Counted from the first letter of the stretch, positions 12,085 through 24,617 are shown. The stretch: DNA of 64,000 nucleotides from Thermothelomyces thermophilus ATCC 42464 (GCF_000226095.1 NC_016474.1:4340001-4404000), one strand, 5' to 3'. A program made the numbers and translations. The notes: generated by a model not told the origin, from the sequence alone.

Positions 12085-13798
12085 CTACGACTGCGGCTTT
12101 CCCTTTGCGCGAATCCTAGCCACGTACGGCCAGATCAACAGCGGCGCCGGCAGGCCCAAGGCGAGCGAAACAAAGGCCAAGAAGCTGTTCCCCCAACCGT
12201 ACCCCAGACTGCGGTACATGAGCGGCGCGAAGAGCGGAAAGGCAAAGCCGGCGATGCTGCGAAGGAAAGGAACTGCGAGGCGGCCGCGGCCGAGGCGACG
12301 CAGGTGCTGTAGGCGTCCATGACGTACGCCTGTATGGCCTGCGTGTTGAGGGTGATACCGCAGCCGAAGAACGCGGCGCCGACGTCGGGCCCGATCCAGG
12401 GCGTGCACCGGTCAGTCGTCCAGCCGTCGACGAACAGCCCGCCGGGATCAGCATGGCGCCGGGCACCATCAGCGGCGCACAGTACTCGGGCACGGCGTCC
12501 CCGTCGCCACGGGCCTTCTTCTTCTTCTCCTTCAGGTGCCTCCACAGGCGGTCTGTGGCTCGGGCGCCGACTTGGGCCGCCAGCGTGTACCCGATGACTA
12601 GCGCAAGGTATTGCAGTCCGCTCTGCGCCTCGGTCTGGCGGTACCGTTCCACCCACAGGCTGGCAAAGGTGGACAGGACGACGTAGAGGACCCCAAAGTT
12701 GTAAGCCAGGAACAGGGACATGATCTGCAGCGCAGGCTGCGTCGCGAGGAGTCGGACCGGGCGGGTCAGAGCCCTGGAGAGCTTTGATGTGAGCGGGTCG
12801 CTCCCGCCGTCGTTGTTGGCGACTTGGTAAGGCTGGTTCGTCTGTTTGCGAAGGGTTGCCGCCCACCGGCGCAGAAGGATGATCGCGTATGTCTCGCGAA
12901 CGACCGCGAGCCCCACTAGAACAAGGACACCGTCGAAGATGGAAAGGATCCAAACGATCCAGCGCCAACCGATTGTCTGCGTCACGGCACCGCCGCCAAT
13001 GGGGCCCAACGCTGGCCCAAGTAGGGCGAGGAAGGTCGCGATGGCGAACGACTTGTTGCCCTGCGATGGCGGCCAGAGATCCGCTAGAACGGGGTTCGTG
13101 AGCTAGGTTGACGTACATGTAGTTAGTCTCGGATCATATCATCAGGGGGAATGAGAGGTGGTGAAAGCTTGTAAGCGGGGTTTTGCCGAGTGCCTACTGC
13201 AAAGTCTACGCTTGCACCGATGCCAGCGAGAAGCCGACCAGCGATCAGCAAGCCGGCGGTCACGATGAACCCGCACACAGTATTCCACAGGATATAGAAG
13301 CAGTTGGGGACGATCCAGGCCTGCCGCCGCCCAAACGTCTCCGCAAGAGGCGCGAGCACCATCGGGCCGAAAGCAAAGGACAAGACAAAGATGGACAGGA
13401 AGATCTGCGCCTCATCCTGACTCGTTCCGAGATCTGAGGCAATGGAAGAAAGCGCGGGCGCCAGCATCGCCCCGAACGTGAGCGTCACCAGCCCACCCAG
13501 GGACAGCAGCACCGTGATGGCCCATTTATGCATGTCGCTCCAATTATGCGGGTGACCCGCGTCGCCGTCGCCTTCCCATGTGACCTACGAGAGCAATCTG
13601 GTTAGCGGAGAGCTGGAGTAATTAGCTAATTAGAGCGAAGGTAGCGGGCAAAAAGAAGCACAGAATTCGCACCAGCAAAATGGTGTCTGTCAGTTGTCGT
13701 TCCTGCGGCCCTCCTGGCCCCTTACCGCCCTCCAGGTCGCCCGGAGTGGTGTTAAAGCCGCCTGTTGGGCCATTCCGAGCCACCTCGGAAATGGGCAT
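12085..13798 (-). pseudogene. MFS (DHA1-type) transporter gene with two frameshifts
   Basis: A complete gene model can be read on the minus strand: exon 1 13798-13673, exon 2 13584-13198, exon 3 13102-12085, with introns of 88 and 95 bp that have GT/AG ends and CTAAC branch points. The product is a typical fungal drug/H+ antiporter-1 protein: the N-terminal W-rich NWSDMHKW entry to the first helix, motif A-like LAETFGRR, GRLLAGIGASVDF, GPALGPIGGG, and a C-terminal LGYGWGNS helix pair, about 509 residues if the frame were continuous. Exon 3 carries a one-base loss after the VPGAMLIPAG segment (near 12440) and a 5-bp tandem duplication (TCCTT) near 12265. Both shift the frame, and together they leave the exon out of phase. 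It is either a recently disabled gene or an assembly problem; all splice sites and the stop remain intact. The substrate cannot be inferred. Confidence 0.82.
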
Positions 13799-16700
13799 AG
13801 CTACTTTACGCTTAGAAGCCTACCCTCAAGGACTCGAACCGACGTGCTTCAGGTCGCGAGTGGTGGTCAGTGGCGGTGTTGGAATCAGCGCTCTACGAAA
13901 ACACGGTTCTGCTGGAGGATATCAGCCTGGCCCCTAACGTCAGGCCGGAGAGTCCGGCGGGTCCAAGACTCCCTTGATGCTAACTGAAGAGCCTCTCTCA
14001 ATCTGCAGCGTACCAGAAGCCGTGAACATCCCAGCAGCACAAGTAGGGCCAGCTTGCACGCGCCTTAGCCCAGGGACTAATTATCGAAAGAGTACATGTA
14101 GTACAGACTGGGTCTGAGACGTGAGCATGGTGCATGGTTATTCATGATGTCAACTTGAAGTGGCAGCAGCATTGACTCCATGTGGCAAGGCCAACGTTCT
14201 GAGCCGGGAAATGGTTGACCTTCTAGTCCCCCCCCCTTTCCCAAACAGGAAAATGGGACTTTGGAAAAGCTGAATCAGATGAGAATGTAGCCTAATTATA
14301 TGCCTCTTCAAGCTTAGCCAGGGGGGGAGGACCTGTGTGTATCGGGACGCAAGGAAAATATTGAGCTTGTACGGGAATGGTAAGAAAGTAGGGAACTTCG
14401 CTAAACTTCAGGAACCAACAAAGGCTGCTATGCTACGCAAGCTTATCTAAAGCTAATGTAAAGGACTTTGGAGACCGGTGGAAGGAATAGCCAGCTGAAC
14501 CTCTTGCAGAACGAAGACGGAAGTACTGGCTTAAAGTTCCACCCTGTTATCCACTATAATAAACTTCAGATGAACCAAACCATTTTGGTAAATAATCACT
14601 AGGAGATCATAGATACAGTGGTAGTCGGCTACCGGGTATCCCGTCGTCTTATGTACACCTAGCGGGGAGATTAATTATCTCGCAAAGAATTGGGAAATGC
14701 CGGCCCGCAGTTCTTCGAACCTGGCTTTGAGCTTTAATATAGGTGGGTGGACTCAGCGACTCCTTGGGTGAGCACGGCTCGAGGTTGATGATGCAGGGTG
14801 TTTTAATACTGCAAATAATGGCAAGCACCAGGGCTGTAATGTTCGGGGTCAGTCGGGTTTACGGATACAGGATTAATTCTTCCGGGTCTCGGCGGGGCCT
14901 CCGTAACGGTTGAACTGCCGTGCCGCGACCGCTCTCTTCCGAAATGTGGGTGTCCACCGGGGCAATAACACCTTGGAGCCTACCCGGTCATGCGAGTTTA
15001 GAAGATGAGAGAATTCTTTGAGACAACTTAGGGGTTCCGTACATGTTTAGGAGATTGTCTGAAGAGATCTACAGCTGCCTAATCTGGACCTTGTCAATGT
15101 CGACAAAGAACTTGGCAGAGCCATTTGAGGTCACGGATTCACAGAGATAACATCTCACATAGACATCGCGGTCTCATCGGGGCAAAGAGAGTCGCAATCG
15201 TCTAATTATACTATATACTATGTTGATACAGAATATAACCGAGAGTGTAATTGATCGGTAATTAATGATTCAACGCTCTTGCTGGAAATCTGTTTCAGAG
15301 GGGTCAGGCCCCTGAATACTCCGTTATGAGCCTTGGCCGTAGCAGAGATCAATCCTATGTCGTACGGCAATTGTCCGAGTCGCGTATATCGAGAGAGCGT
15401 GTGTACTCCGTAGGTCGGTTCAGTTGGCTGCTTTTGCCGCTGTTGGGTCCGACTCGGAGGGAGCTCGAGGCCGAGTGGGGCTGAAGATTCCGTTTGCCAC
15501 CATCTTCCGTGGTCCGGGCGCCAAGGAATGGCGCAATCCGATCAGCGCTGGGCGACTGGTCGCGACAGCCGCGACAGCCGGTAGGAGCTTGTGGCATGTT
15601 ATGCTTCGTTAGGTGCGTTTGCAGAAATACTTTGGACATATTCCATAGACCATTAGTATGGCGACACTCAAATTAGCGAGCGCCATCTATGGAAGGCCGG
15701 GCCGTGGTCGGTTTTGAACTTTGCTCTCTCTAGCGAATAAAATGCACGTGCCGCTAGCCAGTCTGAAGTTGCGGTATGGTTGAGCACCTTGATGGACATG
15801 GACTTCCTCTTGCCAGGTAACCATCCGGAGTACGAAGCATGTCTTGAATACATACATACGTACATACATAGCTACCTTGCATACATTATAATACTCCGCA
15901 AGTGCCTGAACTATACAGCATACTTGTAGCGGATTAGTCTCGACGCTGGGCGCAAACGCGCGTCAAATATCGGAATGGCCGCCGAACGATAGCATTCGAC
16001 ACCTAGCGGAAGAAGCCTACTTGGAGTTTATCAACGAGACACAGGACCTCCGCTTGCAGCTTGATTGTCCGGGTTGCCACCCGCTCTCCAGTGACGGCCC
16101 GTACCTGGCTACGACGACCTTGCAGGGGACGAGCATTCGTCAAGAATTTTTTTCTAAGAAGGCTAGTCGCGTGACCTGCTTTATTAGTTTGATGTGAGCC
16201 AATGAATGGCTTTCCCGAATTCTGTAAAGTGCCAATTCTCTGTTTTCCAGTCATCTCTCTGGCCCGGAGGGTTAGTTGATTCCTTATCCATGGCGTAAGC
16301 TTTCATTACTGCTTCCACTGGCGAGACTTTACGAGGATAACTTCATTATATTGAATTGACGGTTCCATGTATGAAATTTCGCGAGAGCGAACAGTACTCC
16401 GTAAAGCCTTTTCTCTGGCGATGATGTGGGTCTCTGATCTTTTTGTTAGTGGTTTACACCGCCCGCAAGGACACCGAGGAACGTGCTGCTCCGCTTTATC
16501 GTTCACCCGAGAACCGAATATCTCTGAAGATGAAAGTACACAGTAAAGCACTCAAAAGCATTCAAAACCCCTCTTAGTACACACACCTGATCAGCTCCTT
16601 TTAGGAAATGTGTGTGAGACATTTATCCTTGATCTCACTCCCGCTGCAGCTTTTCCTTGTCAATTGACGGCCTCTCGATCGATGTCTCACCTGGAGTTTT

Positions 16701-17332
16701 GCACTAACAATTGCTACCCTCCCGATATCCGAAGCTGCGGCAGCGGGACGCACAGACCATGCAATTACCTGATAACGCAATTCCTGGCGCAAAGCACCAA
16801 AGCAGCTCCACCATCCGATTTCGCCATTCTGCCCGCCTTTTGCACCAGCGTGGCTCCTCGACCACAGCATTCCGACGAAACTGAAGCCGTTCCCTGCCAA
16901 GCGCAATTCAACTTAGTGTCCACGGCGCTTATACCTTGGGAAGTGGTCTAGTGTTTAAACTACAACTCACGGAGGAAGGTAGAAGGAGACAAAAGATCGA
17001 GCAATCGAGTTCCAAGCGACTCGCGATCCATCTTATCTCACCTACCTGGTTGTCGATCCGCTTCCAAGCCCGCCCCCCTAGCTCTCGTACCATCTGCCTA
17101 TAGCAGGATTGCGAACTCGCAGCCGCGCATTGCGTGCCACCGTGCCGCTCCTATCGAAACTTACTCGGACCGCTTGACCGCTCCGAAACCCGGCTGGCCG
17201 TAACACAAAGCCCAGCTTCTCGACCGAAACAAGAAGCAGCACGCAATCGACTCAGCCTGACCATCACTGGCAAGCGAGCCCAATGCTTGCACGGGCCATC
17301 TAGCCTGGTACAGACGCAAGACGCCCCTTTGC
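13799..17332. other. Long intergenic stretch without recognised gene
   Basis: About 3.5 kb with no open frame showing domain motifs, plausible splice structure or compositional signs of coding. It holds dispersed TACTCCGTA words (15404-15412, 16395-16403), a CATACATA-like run near 15845-15870 and the upstream region of scon-2 at its right end. A tRNA-like patch near 13825-13890 was examined and not accepted. Confidence 0.6.
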
Positions 17333-19714
17333 TTGCGTCCCACCCTCCAGCCCCTGATGGAGCGCCCGCAATCTTCCATCTCCCTCCATGACCGTCCGCC
17401 ATTTCCGGGGCACCATGGCATCGATCTTTCGACGGATGACGCCGACCAGGCGATCTTGACGGGCCACTCTCTCCAGACCCATAAGAACCGCGAGATTCTG
17501 GATAGGCCAGAGAACGACCAGGATCAGCCACTTGAAGCAGGCACGAACTGCAGTCGGCGACGACCAGAGGAGGAGGCGAGGGGGCGACCGCGCGATAGCA
17601 TGACCAACATGTCGTCGTCTTTGATCGGAAAGACAGTCAAGCCCTTCTTGAGGGAGCACATCCCGACCCTGTATGCTCCAGTCGGGAAGTCGAAGAACGA
17701 GGAATCAGCGAGGGAGAATAATCCGAACACCAAGTACTGCTATCGCCACAGACCCGATTCGAAATGCCGACGAGCCGCCGACGAGGCCAAGATGGTCATG
17801 ATACAGCGGGAGCTGGATAAGCTCACGCCGGCGGACCAACAAGCCATCACCCATGTGTGGTCCTTGTTCTCGGCCGCGCCGGCACGCCATCGCGAGCTGA
17901 TGTTGCAGGGCGTCCTCGCTCAGCTCTGTTTCCCCCAGCTTTCCCTCGTCTCGCGCGAAGTCAACGAGGCGCTCAAGATCGACTTCATCACCGCGCTGCC
18001 CGTCGAGCTCGCGCAAAAGATTCTATGCTACCTCGACACCGTGAGCCTGACCAAGGCCGCACAGGTCAGCCAACGGTGGCGGATGCTGGCCGATGACGAT
18101 GCTGTTTGGGTGCGCATGTGCGAGCAACACGTGAACCGGAAGTGCACCAAGTGTGGCTGGGGGCTGCCCCTTCTGGAACGGAAGAGGCTGCGCAATTACA
18201 CGCGGGCGCGGCAACTCGCCAAGGACAACTCCAACGGCAGGATACAGGAGCTATCCGACTCCCTGCAGTCGGACTCTCAAGGGCAGACTTCAGCAAAACG
18301 TCATCTCGAATCGAACGACGGTCCTGATGCGAAGCGGCAGTGTGTTGACAAGCCGTCGAACGAGGAACCCAAGCCCCGGAGCTGGAAGGCAGTATACAAG
18401 GATCGGTGGCAGGTAAGAGATACTCGACCGTCCCCTCTTGGGCTGATACGATGCTGATCATCTCGATAGGTCGGATACAACTGGAAATATGGGCGATGCT
18501 CGGTCAAGACGTTGAAAGGGCACACTAACGGTGTGACCTGTCTTCAACTGGACGATAACATTCTTGCAACCGGGTCGTACGACGCCACCATCAAAATATG
18601 TATGTGCCTCTCGCAACATTGTTTGCTGGTTCTTGAAGCTAATCAAGCCGGTCAGGGAACATTGAGACGGGCGAGGAAATCCGCACGCTCCGTGGCCATA
18701 CGCGGGGAATCCGGGCGCTGCAGTTTGATGATTCCAAACTGATCAGCGGCAGCTTGGACCGTATGTCACCAACCCCCCCTCGTCCTTGAGCTAATTCAAG
18801 CTGCTGACTCCGGAGTAGACACCATCAAAATCTGGAACTGGCACACTGGCGAGTGCATCTCGACGCTGCAGGGCCACACCGACGGCGTTGTCAGTGTGAA
18901 CTTTGAGGCCCAGCTCCTCGCGAGTGGCTCGATCGACAAGAGCGTCAAGATCTTTGACTTCAACTCCAAGGAGGCCTTCTGTCTGAAAGGCCATAGCGAC
19001 TGGGTCAACTGCACGCGGCTAGACATCAACAGCAGGACGGTCATGTCGGCCTCGGATGACACTACCGTGAAGCTCTGGGATCTGGATACCAGGCAGCCCA
19101 TCCGCACCTTTGAAGGTCACGTCGGCCACGTTCAACAGGTTCTACTCCTCCCCCCGGAGTACGAGCCAGACGATGAGCTGCTGACCGGCAACGCCGGGCT
19201 GGGTGACAACAGCGACGCGGTATCGGTGGCAAGCGGCACCGACGGGACCCCGACGGTGTCCTTCGTCCAGCCGGAACGGCGCAGCAGCTCGCCGTCTCGA
19301 GAGGGAGACATCCGGTCCATGTACGGGCCGTCGTTTGCCTCGGACCCGTCACGTCCTCTTCCCCCACGATACTTCCTCTCGGGCGCCTTGGACAGCACGA
19401 TCCGCCTTTGGGACAGCGCAACGGGCCGGTGCCTGAAGACTATGTTTGGCCATCTCGAGGGCATCTGGTCGCTCGCCGGGGACACGATTCGCGTCATCAG
19501 CGGAGCCAACGACGGCATGGTCAAATCCTGGGAGCCGCGCAGCGGGAAGTGCGATGCAACGTTTGTGGGGCACCGGGGCCCCGTAACGTGTGTGGGGCTT
19601 AGCGATAGCCGCATGGCGAGCGGCAGCGAGGACGGAGAAATCCGGGTTTATTCGTTCAAGGACATCGGAACTCCAAACGGGCAGTGTGTGCTGGATGCCA
19701 GCACCCCCAGCTAG
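17333..19714 (+). CDS. scon-2: Sulfur controller SCON-2/SconB/Met30-like F-box WD40 protein
   Basis: Four exons (17333-18412, 18470-18599, 18656-18760, 18819-19714) with introns of 57, 56 and 58 bp give 736 residues. The order is a conserved N-terminal block with [16 protein letters not shown] near residues 132-147, an F-box at about 217-260 ([14 protein letters not shown]), then seven WD40 repeats from about residue 370 to the end. Repeat five is split by an acidic, Ser-rich linker of about 60 residues before [15 protein letters not shown]. Family knowledge: this F-box protein is the substrate receptor of an SCF ubiquitin ligase that controls the bZIP sulfur regulator (CYS-3/Met4 class) according to sulfur supply. 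The first ATG of the frame is used; the N-terminal 90 residues look poorly conserved, and Met90 or Met93 are alternative starts. Assignment is firm. Confidence 0.95.
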
Positions 19715-21609
19715 ATCGGAGACGACACGGCGTTCAACCGCGGTCCTCCTCCTCGTTTCTCTTTCTCATTATCTCCTTTTCTTTTCTTTTCTTTTTTTTC
19801 TGTTCCTTTATGGCGGATGCGTCTGCAAAAGCAGGACTGGTGTTTTGGCTCCTCTGGGCGGGCTTGGACAAGTGGCATCGGCGCTGGCGAATTCTCTGTT
19901 TCTACTGTACGCGCTTGTCGTTGGGTCTTGAAAACAAAAAGGGCTTATAGAAGGAGGCGCCGTGATTTCTGGACGGGCAGGGGGGATTCTTTTCGTTGGA
20001 CACCAATACCCTTTTTAACAATACCATTTTTCATTTTTACTGTCAGTCCGTATTGGCAATGGAGTGGGGGGTGTATGATTTGCCGCCTTCATTCTCCAAT
20101 GATGTGTTACCGTTGTCGTCACCCTTATCGTCGCCGGTGCGCCCCAGTCTCCTCGTGTACCTTTCATTTCTTTCGCTACTTACCTGGCCATCCGGCTGCT
20201 GACGGCCAGTGGCCCGAGCAAGGAAACACTTTCGGCTCACCCAAGATGACCTCGGCATTGAATGGTTGCGGCCTGGCCAGTTCGTTCCCGGAAGCGTCCG
20301 AGCTTGGGGCTAGGTGTGTGGGGCATACGCCCCTCAGCGTTCCCCGCAATCACAAGCTCGGCTTGGGGTCGGTTATCGCTACGTCACTGCAAGATCACAA
20401 GCCAGCGAAGACGCCTCTTGGACCGTTCCTCGCCACGAGCGCAAGCCGAACTTGTTATAGGCACGCATCTTGCGGTCAATCCCCGCGGAAATTCCTCAAG
20501 GAAACCAAAAAAGGGGCATTTAGCGCTGCAGCCCAGAACAGGGAAATGCTGAGCTATAGTCAGAATGCCGCGACCAGAGGTACCGGGGGAAGAAAGAAAT
20601 TGGAGACTTGGGGCGCTTGCTCCGCTAAGCCGATGGACGGGCCGTCACCGACCAAAAAAAGCCGCCTCCACACACCTGCCCGTGTGTCCGAACGTTGAGA
20701 GCGCGCGCTCTTGGCCAATCCGTTACACCCCGTCATGATCCTTGCAGATCCGCCCTCCGTCTTTTTGAGATCAAAGTGGCTTTGCTGTGCTGTCCCGTTG
20801 GGGATTAAACTCGTCTCGCTACTGGCTTTCCCGGCCACGGACGAATGGTCAGTTACCCTCCTGGGCTAGTCCCCCCTGGCTCAATCCACCATTGCGGATC
20901 TCGTTCCTTTGCTTTCCATGCCCCGAACCCTGAAGTTGGACAAGTCGTTCTAGGTCTGCCCCATGAATTTGAATCATATCTGGGGGGCGCCCCAGTACCT
21001 CGTTTGTTCGGCCTGACGCCCGCCCGGCTCGGCTGCTGCTCCGGCCACACACCCGATCTGCCGTGACCTGAAGAGTCATATTTCTGGGGCCGGACCTCCC
21101 TGAAAACACCAGCCCCTCCCCCCATTGCCTTTATTTCTTCTTCTCGTTGTTACCCTCTGGTGATACCCTTTCCATTTGGTTCCATTTGGTCCCCATTGCC
21201 CTCTTCCGGTCTCGTCGGGACCCTCCCATTCCCGATCTTGGTCAACACCACGATCTCCCCATATCCCCGGACTCGGACATCTTGACGCCCCTCAGCCGCG
21301 GTTCACCAATTTCCCCCCAACACGATTCAGAACGCGGTTAACCGAAAGACGGAGAGCACACGATAGCACCGTTTTTGCAACTTTGCAACCTTTTCAGCCG
21401 GTCGCCACAGGTTGGTTGGCCACCCTAGAACTAAAGGATAATAACATCATCCTCGGCATCCGGAGAAACGGGCTTGGCGCTGCGCAACGGCGATTGCTCG
21501 GATATCGTTCATTGGCAGTTCTGGGTGCAAATCCAGAGAGAGATTGGCGAAGAAGGAAAGGAGTAAAAAGCCTAAACAATTACAATTAAACAACAGGGGA
21601 TAGAGAAAG
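19715..21609. other. Intergenic region between scon-2 and the mitochondrial carrier
   Basis: It starts with a pyrimidine-rich 3' flank of scon-2 (about 19750-19810) and ends with the upstream region of the carrier gene. Open frames of up to about 290 codons occur but have no motif content and span both kinds of flank, so they are read as chance. Confidence 0.6.
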
Positions 21610-22896
21610 ATGGCGACAAAAGTTGGCAAAGACGGCAAGAAGCCGACGACGGCGGCAACCAACCTTATCGGTGAGCACTACTATAACCCCCCCCCCCCCC
21701 CCCGGGCCGCAGTGCCCGAGTCGCATTGCTCGATTGATGCGTTCGTCAGTCATACTGATGCGTTGAGTCGCCGTGCAGCGGGTGGAGGTGCTGGCATGAT
21801 GGAGGCGCTGGTGTGCCATCCCCTTGGTGAGTGGTCCCTTGCAGCGCGCTTGTGAGATGGGAAATTCTTGGGGATCTAACGCAATGGGGGCGCTTGCGAC
21901 AGATACCATCAAGGTGCGGATGCAACTCTCGCGGCGCGGGCGGCAACCGGGCATGCCCAAGCGCGGCTTCATCAGGACCGGCGTCGAGATCGTACGCAAG
22001 GAGACGCCGCTCGGCCTGTACAAGGGCCTGGGTGCCGTGTTGACGGGCATCATCCCCAAGATGGCGATCCGGTTCACCTCGTTCGAGTGGTACAAGCAGC
22101 TGCTCGCCAACAAGCAGACGGGCGTCCTCTCGGGCCAGAGCCTGTTCTTCGCCGGCCTGGCCGCGGGCGTCACGGAGGCCGTCGCCGTGGTGACGCCGAT
22201 GGAGGTGGTCAAGATCCGCCTGCAGGCGCAGCACCACAGCATGGCGGACCCGCTCGACGTGCCCAAGTACCGCAACGCGGCGCACGCGCTCTACACCATC
22301 GTCAAGGAGGAGGGCGTGGGCGCGCTGTACCGCGGCGTGTCGCTGACGGCGCTGCGGCAGGGCAGCAACCAGGCCGTCAACTTCACCGCCTACACCTACT
22401 TCAAGGAGTGGCTCTACCAGTGGCAGCCCGAGTACAAGGGCGGCAACCTGCCCAGCTACCAGACCACCCTGATCGGCCTCGTCTCGGGCGCCATGGGCCC
22501 GCTGAGCAACGCGCCCATCGACACCATCAAGACGCGCCTGCAGAAGATGAAGGCCGAGGAGGGCACCACGGCGCTGCAGCGTATCACCAAGATTGCGGGC
22601 GACATGTTCCGGTACGTTGTTTTCCCCCGCTTCTCTCCCAAATGCTTTTCATATCCTTCCTCCGTTTCCCTCCCCCCCCCCCCCTTTTTATTCTCCATGT
22701 GCCGTACATCGACGAGCTGACAAATGCTTCGAATAACAGACAAGAAGGTCTCCACGCCTTTTACAAGGGTATCACGCCGCGGATCATGCGTGTCGCGCCC
22801 GGCCAGGCCGTGACCTTCACCGTCTACGAATTCCTCAAGGAGAAGCTCGAGAAGAGCGGGCCGGCGATCCTTACGGGTGGAAGGTACGAGGAGTGA
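21610..22896 (+). CDS. SFC1: Mitochondrial succinate/fumarate carrier
   Basis: Four exons (21610-21670, 21779-21826, 21903-22611, 22740-22896) code for 324 residues, the usual length of an SLC25 mitochondrial carrier. All three signature repeats are present: HPLDTIKVRMQ, TPMEVVKIRLQ and APIDTIKTRLQ, each followed by a second helix and a G-rich motif. Overall similarity is highest to Sfc1/Acr1 (A. nidulans acuL): GLYKGLGAVLTGIIPKMAIR, EEGVGALYRGVSLTA and GITPRIMRVAPGQAVTFTVY are hallmarks. Family knowledge: it exchanges cytosolic succinate for mitochondrial fumarate in the inner membrane, needed for growth on acetate and other C2 sources. Introns 1 and 3 carry long C runs, possible spots of assembly error but outside coding sequence. 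The first and second exon joins restore the HPLD motif exactly. Confidence 0.95.
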
Positions 22897-23819
22897 ACAA
22901 AACAATATTACAATCCTTACAAAAAGAGGGGAAAAAAAAAACACCACCCAGCACCCATCATCACTTCCTGACTCCCCCGCACTCTCTCTTCCCCCGACTT
23001 CCCTCCTCGTGTGCGTGTGGCGCACCATCCGGAATTGCCTTGTTCGTCTTGTACATACATACGTACTCATGGCAAGTGGGGCGGGCATAAATATGGGTTT
23101 GACAGAGCGATCCCGGTGCTTCCTGCATTGGCTTGTTTGATTTTTTCCTTTTTTCTTTTTTAAATTTCCTGGTTTTTTTCCTCGAATTATGGTTATGCTG
23201 ATATCTCTCGTTTTCTTCTCTTGCTCCTCCGTGTCTAGCAGCCGCGATCGGGAATTTGATAGCATGAAGGCCAAAGCTTGAACACCACGTCACGACGGGG
23301 ATCGAGGAGAACAGGAGAGGGGATGGATGATGGGGGGATAGATCAGAGGCCGAGATTTGGGAAACGAAAATAGACGGGGCTCCAAGGGTAGAGTTGGGAT
23401 CCACGGTGCAACCTGCTGCGTGTTTGGTTCGGTCGTGGCATTCGGAGTCTGGTCGCCGTGTCCGGGAGAGGTGCTTTTCATGTGTATGATACAGGGCCTG
23501 CAAGGTCTACTTACCATGGATGTAAATATATTTCCGTTTAGATGTGCATCTGCAGTTGCGGTTTGTTTGCTCCGTTGCATCTAGATCTTGACAGATGACA
23601 GATAATTAAGTTCTGCGATTGGCTCGACCTGCGTTTCGCTCTGTTGGTACCTTAAAATGTATACATATTACACATCTCGGAGCGAAGGCAAGAGCTTCGC
23701 TTCTATATACTGGCCTAACGGGTACAAGCGGAGGGCCTCGTTGATGCCTTTTCTCCGTGGTTCGCGTTGCAGGGGAAGAAGGGGGGGGGGGGGGGGGAGG
23801 CGTAGTACTGGATCAGCTG
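22897..23819. other. Intergenic region right of the carrier gene
   Basis: It contains the 3' flank of the carrier gene, a TACATACATACGTACTC word near 23053 and a run of 17 G at 23781-23797 at the broken end of the P450 fragment. No coding sequence is recognised. Confidence 0.55.
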
Positions 23820-24023
23820 GGCGATGGAGATGGCCTTCCAGACGGACCCCCCGTCATCCACGAAGCTCCGGTCGGTGGGAGCGTAGCGCACCACGGGGCC
23901 GTACCGTCGGTGGAGCGCATGCATCCATGTCACTTGCTTGCCGGTGATGCAGGCAACCCAAAAAGGGATGCGGCTCACAGAACAAAGGAGCGGGCCCGGG
24001 AAGCCTGCGAGAGGGTGAAACAC
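23820..24023 (-). pseudogene. Cytochrome P450 N-terminal fragment
   Basis: Minus-strand reading gives the conserved start of a fungal P450 after its membrane anchor: FHPLAGFPGPLLCSVSR, then MHALHRRYGPVVRYAP, FVDDGG and VWKAI. This is the proline-rich hinge and the first beta-sheet region. There is no anchor before it and nothing of the rest of the enzyme after it (no I helix, no ExxR, no heme loop). The similarity stops near the long G run at 23781-23797. It follows directly on the terpene cyclase fragment, in a different frame. This is a non-functional host-gene fragment, of a different P450 type from the intact gene at 25993. Confidence 0.8.
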
Positions 24024-24590
24024 GGCAGCAGACTGTAGAGCGCGTTGAACCGGTCCGTCTTCTCCCGGCTCAGCTCCCCGGCCCGGTCGATGGCCCCCTG
24101 CACGTCCATTCCGAACTGGGCCATGATGACCGTGACGATGTTGTGCTCGTCGTCCCCGACGGCCTGCTCCTTGTTGTACGATAGCAGATCCTGTGCGACG
24201 GGGAGGAATTGCCGAGCAGGTAAGTTAGAACCTTCTTTTCTATTTCGTTTGGTTCGAAGGAAGATTCGGGTATTCGCTCACATTGCCAATGACGATCAAA
24301 TCTACTGCGAGCGTCTCGAGCATGCGGAGGATCGGGTGCTCTCGGATGTGGTCCGGGATGTCCATGTCCATCTCCCACAGGGCAATGGTGGACGGGGCAC
24401 CCGAGGTGTGGCGGCGGAGGAGAAAGTAACTATCGAGGTCAAGTATGCGCGACTGGGACCGGTGCTTGGCCTGCTGGGCGACCGATTCGACGTAGTCTAT
24501 CCAGGTCTCGAGGAAGCGCCGCTTGAACATTTTGGTGGCCGTCTCGGAAAGACGGAGACAGAACCTGGTCGCCGAGGACGGGACGGGTGG
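24024..24590 (-). pseudogene. Class I terpene cyclase C-terminal fragment
   Basis: The minus strand shows a stretch ending in the metal-binding NSE motif of class I terpene synthases: FKRRFLETWIDYVESV, SYFLLRRHTSGA, the DIPDHIREHP segment, then NDLLSYNKE (NDxxSxxxE) followed by EHNIVTVIMAQFG. A 91-bp intron with GTGAGC start and CACAG end (24191-24281) splits the motif between N and D, a position used in real genes of this family, so this was once spliced normally. The N-terminal half with the Asp-rich motif is absent: the region to the right runs into a 42-base T tract. The C-terminal end is lost where P450 sequence begins. It cannot encode an active enzyme. Confidence 0.82.
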
Positions 24591-24617
24591 GTAAGGGAAG
24601 CAGTTGGTAAGTGTTTA

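Noticed and set aside
13825-13895. tRNA-like patch with GGTTCGAGTC on the minus strand
   Set aside because: The T-loop-like core is present but the T stem does not pair and no matching acceptor or D-arm is found.
19817-20698. Open frame of 293 codons right of scon-2
   Set aside because: Starts in the 3' flank of scon-2, no motifs, biased composition and no neighbours in frame.
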